From contig DZBC01000093.1 of NCBI GenBank assembly GCA_022729835.1, positions 1-8,506 on the forward strand: a stretch of DNA of 8,506 nt. Reading direction: 5' to 3'. Positions 5,938 through 8,506 of this stretch are shown piece after piece (position 1 is the first letter of the stretch; every line of letters begins with the position of its first letter). This DNA is from Sulfuricurvum sp. GTDB lineage: Bacteria; Campylobacterota; Campylobacteria; Campylobacterales; Sulfurimonadaceae. Below the pieces are notes generated by a model. It was given only the letters and a program-made list of their open reading frames with translations, did no database searches and was not told where the DNA came from. Position numbers and translations under genes: made by a program.

Positions 5938-7209
5938 ATGAAAAAGATACGCTTACGCCTCATTTTGCTCGCCTTAATCACGCTTGTGCTCTATGCTCTT
6001 GGACGCTTTGGCGTGCTCTATTATGACAGCTATCTCTTTGTCGAGCGCATGCCCTATATGCAGATGCAAACAGCCCATAGCGTGCTCTTTAAGTGGCAAA
6101 GCCCTGCTGAAGAGATCGGCTGTGTGCGGCTGGAGGCCCGAGAAGTGTGTGATGAACGCCCTACGCGTTACCACCATATCGCCATCGACGCCCTTGCGCC
6201 CGCCACGCGTTACATGTACACCGTTCGCTCCCCTTCCATGCAGATAGACAATACTAATCGCTTGTTTGAAACCTTACATGTAACGCCTCAGCCGATACAG
6301 CGCATCTGGGCCATCGGTGATTCGGGCAAAGCGGGCAAAGACCAAGACGCGGTTTATGCGCAGATGATGCGCTTTTTAGGGGATAAAAAGCTCGATCTAT
6401 GGCTGCTGCTCGGCGACAATGCCTACAGCAGCGGCACCCAAAAAGAGTTTAATAAGGCCCTCTTCATCCCTTACGCACCTACGCTCAAAACCCACACCCC
6501 TTGGGCGGTCAACGGAAACCACGATGCCAGACGCTTTGCATTTGATGAGATTTTCGAGATGCCGACACATGGCGAAGCGGGGGGCAAGGCTTCAGGTAAC
6601 GAGCAGTTTTACGCCATCGAGAGCGGTAATGTGCACATCGTGATGCTCGATTCGCACGAAGGCGACATGAGTGCGGATGGCAACATGGCGCAGTGGCTGC
6701 ATAAGGATCTCTCCAAAGTCACCAAACCATGGATCATCGCCGTACTGCATCATCCCCCCTACTCCAAAGGAAGCCACGACTCCGATAGCGGGTATGACAG
6801 TTGGTTTCGCATGATCAAAGTACGTGAAAATATTGTGCCGATACTCGAGCGCTACGGCGTCGATCTGGTACTCAGCGGCCATTCGCACGGTTACGAACGC
6901 TCGCGCCTGATCGGGGGGCATTACGGCCTCTCAAACACTTTTAATCCTGCCCTTCATCTCAAAGAGAGCGACCCCTACGACATGCACAAAAGCACGTCCA
7001 AAGAGGCGCAAGACGGCGCAATCTACGCCGTCGTCGGCTCCTCTTCCAAAACCGGCACCAATCCCTACAACCACCCCATCATGGAGCGCAGTTTCGGGGT
7101 GTTGGGATCGATGTTGCTAGAGATAAGCCCGACAAAACTTGAAGGTTTTTTTGTCGATCACAACGGTACACTGACCGATCATTTTAGTATTACCAAAAAG
7201 GAGCTTTAG
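5938..7209 (+). CDS. Membrane-anchored purple-acid-phosphatase-like metallophosphoesterase
   Basis: A 423-residue calcineurin-fold phosphoesterase, probably anchored facing the periplasm. Residues 6-28 (after MKKIR) are hydrophobic and look like an uncleaved signal anchor. Residues 40-115 resemble the fibronectin-III-like N-terminal domain of purple acid phosphatases (HSVLFKWQSP, LAPATRYMYTV). The catalytic domain shows the whole metal-binding set in order: GDSG (127-130), GDNAY (159-163), GNHD (193-196), VLHH (His271-272) and GHSH (314-317). The Tyr of GDNAY is the purple-acid-phosphatase metal ligand, which favours that group over other calcineurin-like enzymes. The physiological substrate (phosphate esters) is inferred only. 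The ATG at 5938 lacks a visible ribosome site. Two palindromes at 6210 and 6274 sit in the N-terminal domain. ybeY follows after two bases. Confidence 0.87.
   Translation: MKKIRLRLILLALITLVLYALGRFGVLYYDSYLFVERMPYMQMQTAHSVLFKWQSPAEEIGCVRLEAREVCDERPTRYHHIAIDALAPATRYMYTVRSPSMQIDNTNRLFETLHVTPQPIQRIWAIGDSGKAGKDQDAVYAQMMRFLGDKKLDLWLLLGDNAYSSGTQKEFNKALFIPYAPTLKTHTPWAVNGNHDARRFAFDEIFEMPTHGEAGGKASGNEQFYAIESGNVHIVMLDSHEGDMSADGNMAQWLHKDLSKVTKPWIIAVLHHPPYSKGSHDSDSGYDSWFRMIKVRENIVPILERYGVDLVLSGHSHGYERSRLIGGHYGLSNTFNPALHLKESDPYDMHKSTSKEAQDGAIYAVVGSSSKTGTNPYNHPIMERSFGVLGSMLLEISPTKLEGFFVDHNGTLTDHFSITKKEL
6210..6219. repeat. TTACATGTAC, near-exact palindrome
   Basis: Inside the phosphatase gene, read as TAC ATG TAC (Tyr-Met-Tyr). 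In this phase the exact palindrome would create a TAA stop, so the final C is the kind of change needed to keep the frame open. Confidence 0.8.
6274..6283. repeat. TTACATGTAA palindrome, exact copy
   Basis: A perfect palindrome 64 bases after the previous copy, read as TTA CAT GTA (Leu-His-Val) between the N-terminal domain and the catalytic domain of the phosphatase. Confidence 0.85.
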
Positions 7210-7211
7210 AC

Positions 7212-7643
7212 GTGAGGATCGATTTTCACAACAACACCGAGTCTTCGTACGGGCTACACCTGCTAGAGCGCATCACCGCCGATGTGACCAAACGTAGTGT
7301 CGAACTGATCCTTACATGTAACGAGGAGATCCGCGAGCTCAACCAAAGATTTCGCTCTATCGATGCCCCGACGGATGTGCTTAGTTTTCCCAATGCAGAC
7401 CGGGGCAAAAAGGCTCCGCTGGGCAGTATCGTCATCAGTGATGATTATGTGCGCAAGATTTCACAGGAACTCGGCCATACGCCGCAAGAGGAGTTTACTT
7501 TGCTCTATATCCACGGCTTGCTGCATCTGCTGGGGTACGATCACGAGAGCGATCAAGGTGAAATGCGCCAAAAAGAGCAGATTTTGATCCAGCGCTATAC
7601 ATTGCCAAAAAGCCTAATCGTACGCACCTTGGAGGCGGAGTAA
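7212..7643 (+). CDS. ybeY: Endoribonuclease YbeY (rRNA maturation factor)
   Basis: A 143-residue zinc-dependent endoribonuclease involved in 16S rRNA 3'-end maturation and ribosome quality control. The metal site is HGLLHLLGYDHE, with His101, His105 and His111 in the family H-x3-H-x5-H arrangement. The other signature, APTDVLSFP (residues 52-60), and IRELNQRFR just before it are also present. The GTG start is preceded by AAGGAG (7198-7203), eight bases away, and the N-terminus MRIDFHNNT fits the family. It lies two bases after the phosphatase stop, and its TAA overlaps the exchanger start (TAATG), so the three genes form one unit. Residues 35-37 are Thr-Cys-Asn, encoded by an exact palindrome copy, at a place where the family commonly has acidic or polar residues before EEIRELN. 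Confidence 0.96.
   Translation: MRIDFHNNTESSYGLHLLERITADVTKRSVELILTCNEEIRELNQRFRSIDAPTDVLSFPNADRGKKAPLGSIVISDDYVRKISQELGHTPQEEFTLLYIHGLLHLLGYDHESDQGEMRQKEQILIQRYTLPKSLIVRTLEAE
7312..7321. repeat. TTACATGTAA palindrome, exact copy
   Basis: A perfect palindrome inside ybeY, read as ..T ACA TGT AA. (Thr-Cys-Asn), the same phase as the copy at 891. Confidence 0.85.
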
Positions 7644-7968
7644 TGGATGCGCTGATCTTTATCGTAGCGATGGGGGCGCTGATTTACGGAGCCGATTTTG
7701 TCATTCGTGAGTCAGAACGTATCGCTTTACACTTTGATATTTCACACTTTGTGATCGGTGCGACGCTGGTGGCCTTTGGCACCTCACTGCCGGAGATGGC
7801 CGCATCGGTGATCGCGAGCGCTCAGGGCAAAAGCGAGATGGCGGTTGCCAATGTCGTGGGCAGCAATTTTATGAATATTGCGCTGATCTTGGGGGTTGTC
7901 TTTCTCCTTTCGCGCAACCTTCAACCCGATCGGGATCTCTTCGAGCGTGACAGCCTCTGGGTTTTGCT

Positions 7969-7977
7969 CCCCCCCCC
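7969..7977 (+). repeat. Homopolymeric run of nine Cs inside the exchanger gene
   Basis: The run lies in the predicted fourth membrane segment. Reading enters in the frame of the first half and would need a length of 10 or 7 to continue into the second half. Poly-C/G tracts are the usual phase-variation switches in Campylobacterota, but sequencing or assembly error at such a run is equally possible. Confidence 0.85.
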
Positions 7978-8409
7978 ACGCTCTTTGGATTGATGCTCTT
8001 TGACGGAGTGATCGGCCGTATTGATGCGCTGATGTTGCTTGGAATGATGATCGCTTATCTCTTTTTTCTTTTTGGCGATGCCAAAGGTGAGATTGAATAT
8101 GACGAAAACTTCCGCAAAGAGCGCTTTGATTGGATCAAAAGTGTTGCACTGTTGTCTGTCGGCTTCGCGCTCACCATCGGGGGCGCACACTTTGTTGTTG
8201 AGAGCGGATCGAATATCGCCCGCTTCTTTGGGGTGAGCGAGTGGCTGATCGGAATCGCATTGATCGCACTTGGGACTTCTCTGCCAGAGCTCGTCGTCTC
8301 TATCGCGGCTATTCGCAAAGGCAATGCCGATATGAGCATCGGCAACGTGATCGGCTCCAATGTCGCTAATCTTTCCATGGTACTGGGCGGTGCCGCCATG
8401 GTGCAACCC

Positions 8410-8419
8410 TTACATGTAC
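8410..8419. repeat. TTACATGTAC, near-exact palindrome
   Basis: In the second half of the exchanger, read as TTA CAT GTA (Leu-His-Val). The last base differs from consensus although no stop codon had to be avoided in this phase. Confidence 0.8.
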
Positions 8420-8452
8420 GCCTTGCGTCAAGCGCTTTTGATCTTGCGCTCA

Positions 8453-8506
8453 TGTGCATATAACGGCGCATCCGGCCACCAATCGCGCAGAACATCCGGC
8501 CACTTG
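8453..8506. mobile_element. Probable insertion-sequence end (IS21-like), partial
   Basis: Homology to the exchanger stops after its FDLALM codons, and the sequence changes character. CATCCGGCCAC occurs at 8469-8479 and again at 8493-8503, a 24-base period. Repeated short motifs behind a terminal TG are typical of IS21-family (IstA/IstB) ends, and the GGCCAC wording resembles ends I recall from that family. The element probably begins with TGTGCATAT at 8453 or TGCATAT at 8455. No transposase is visible because the window ends 54 bases in. The family assignment is inference. Confidence 0.5.

Larger units (their letters stand above)
7643..8463 (+). pseudogene. Cation/Ca2+ exchanger (CaCA, YrbG-like), frameshifted and truncated
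   Basis: An inner-membrane antiporter of the K+-dependent-like Na+/Ca2+ exchanger family. The two inverted alpha repeats that form the ion site are both present: GTSLPE (residues 46-51) with VGSNFMNI in the first half, and GTSLPE with IGSNVANL in the second. The halves are in different frames. The first ends at TGA 7991-7993 after the C9 run at 7969-7977. The second is open through the run and can start at ATG 7993, which overlaps that stop (TGATG). One extra C, or two fewer, would fuse them into about 273 residues (VLLPP.. joined to TLFGLMLFDG). The end is also abnormal: after FDLALM the sequence reads Cys-Ile-stop, where the family continues for roughly two more helices, coinciding with an apparent IS end. 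GGAGG at 7631-7635 serves the start. Confidence 0.82.

Noticed and set aside
7921..8406. A 161-codon minus-strand open frame across the exchanger
   Set aside because: It is low-complexity, charged and histidine-rich, and lies opposite clear alpha-repeat coding. It is a shadow frame.
891..8419. Interpreting all TTACATGTAA sites as operators of one transcription factor
   Set aside because: Seven of eight lie within coding sequence far from starts, in functionally unrelated genes; only the 5894 copy fits an operator.
1..8506. CRISPR array, tRNA, rRNA, toxin-antitoxin or restriction system
   Set aside because: No regularly spaced direct repeats, cloverleaf-like sequence or matching protein families were seen; the only regular spacing is the two copies of CATCCGGCCAC at the 3' edge.

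Overview
The window is about half G+C and densely coded. It looks like the chromosome of a relatively GC-rich member of the Campylobacterota (Epsilonproteobacteria). I base this on the style of the MetG C-terminus, the TRAP receptor, the CsgG-like protein and the small overlapping operons. The genus is not determined; free-living sulfur- or hydrogen-oxidising genera are the natural comparison. No database search was possible, so family names rest on motifs.

Layout. (1) Bases 1-2736, plus strand: the 3' end of metG, a Mur-ligase-N-terminal-like protein of unknown function that starts on the metG stop codon, and a Tat/lipobox-type TRAP substrate-binding protein of the TakP kind. (2) 2782-3711, plus: a secreted CsgG-family protein behind a short AT-rich leader. 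(3) 3721-5862, minus: a compact four-gene run transcribed as queC (7-deazaguanine synthesis), a family-6 hypoxanthine-DNA glycosylase, a YgjP-like metallopeptidase and a small secreted protein. It converges on the csgG-like gene, and one hairpin contains both stop codons. (4) 5938 to the end, plus: a membrane-anchored purple-acid-phosphatase-like enzyme, ybeY, and a cation/Ca2+ exchanger gene. The exchanger is split by a frameshift at a run of nine Cs, and its 3' end appears to be interrupted by an insertion-sequence end carrying two copies of CATCCGGCCAC.

The most unusual signal is not a gene. The palindrome TTACATGTAA occurs four times exactly and four more times with one outer-base change, all sharing TACATGTA. 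About 0.13 copies of TACATGTA are expected by chance in this length. Seven of the eight sites lie within genes, in all three codon phases (giving Leu-His-Val, Tyr-Met or Thr-Cys-Asn), and one lies in the only divergent intergenic gap. This suggests a constraint at the DNA level, resembling a highly iterated palindrome, an uptake sequence or a methylation target more than a promoter operator.

Functionally the genes are a mix of housekeeping (translation, rRNA maturation, tRNA modification, DNA repair), envelope and nutrient-uptake functions. No classical defence system, CRISPR array, rRNA or tRNA gene is visible.
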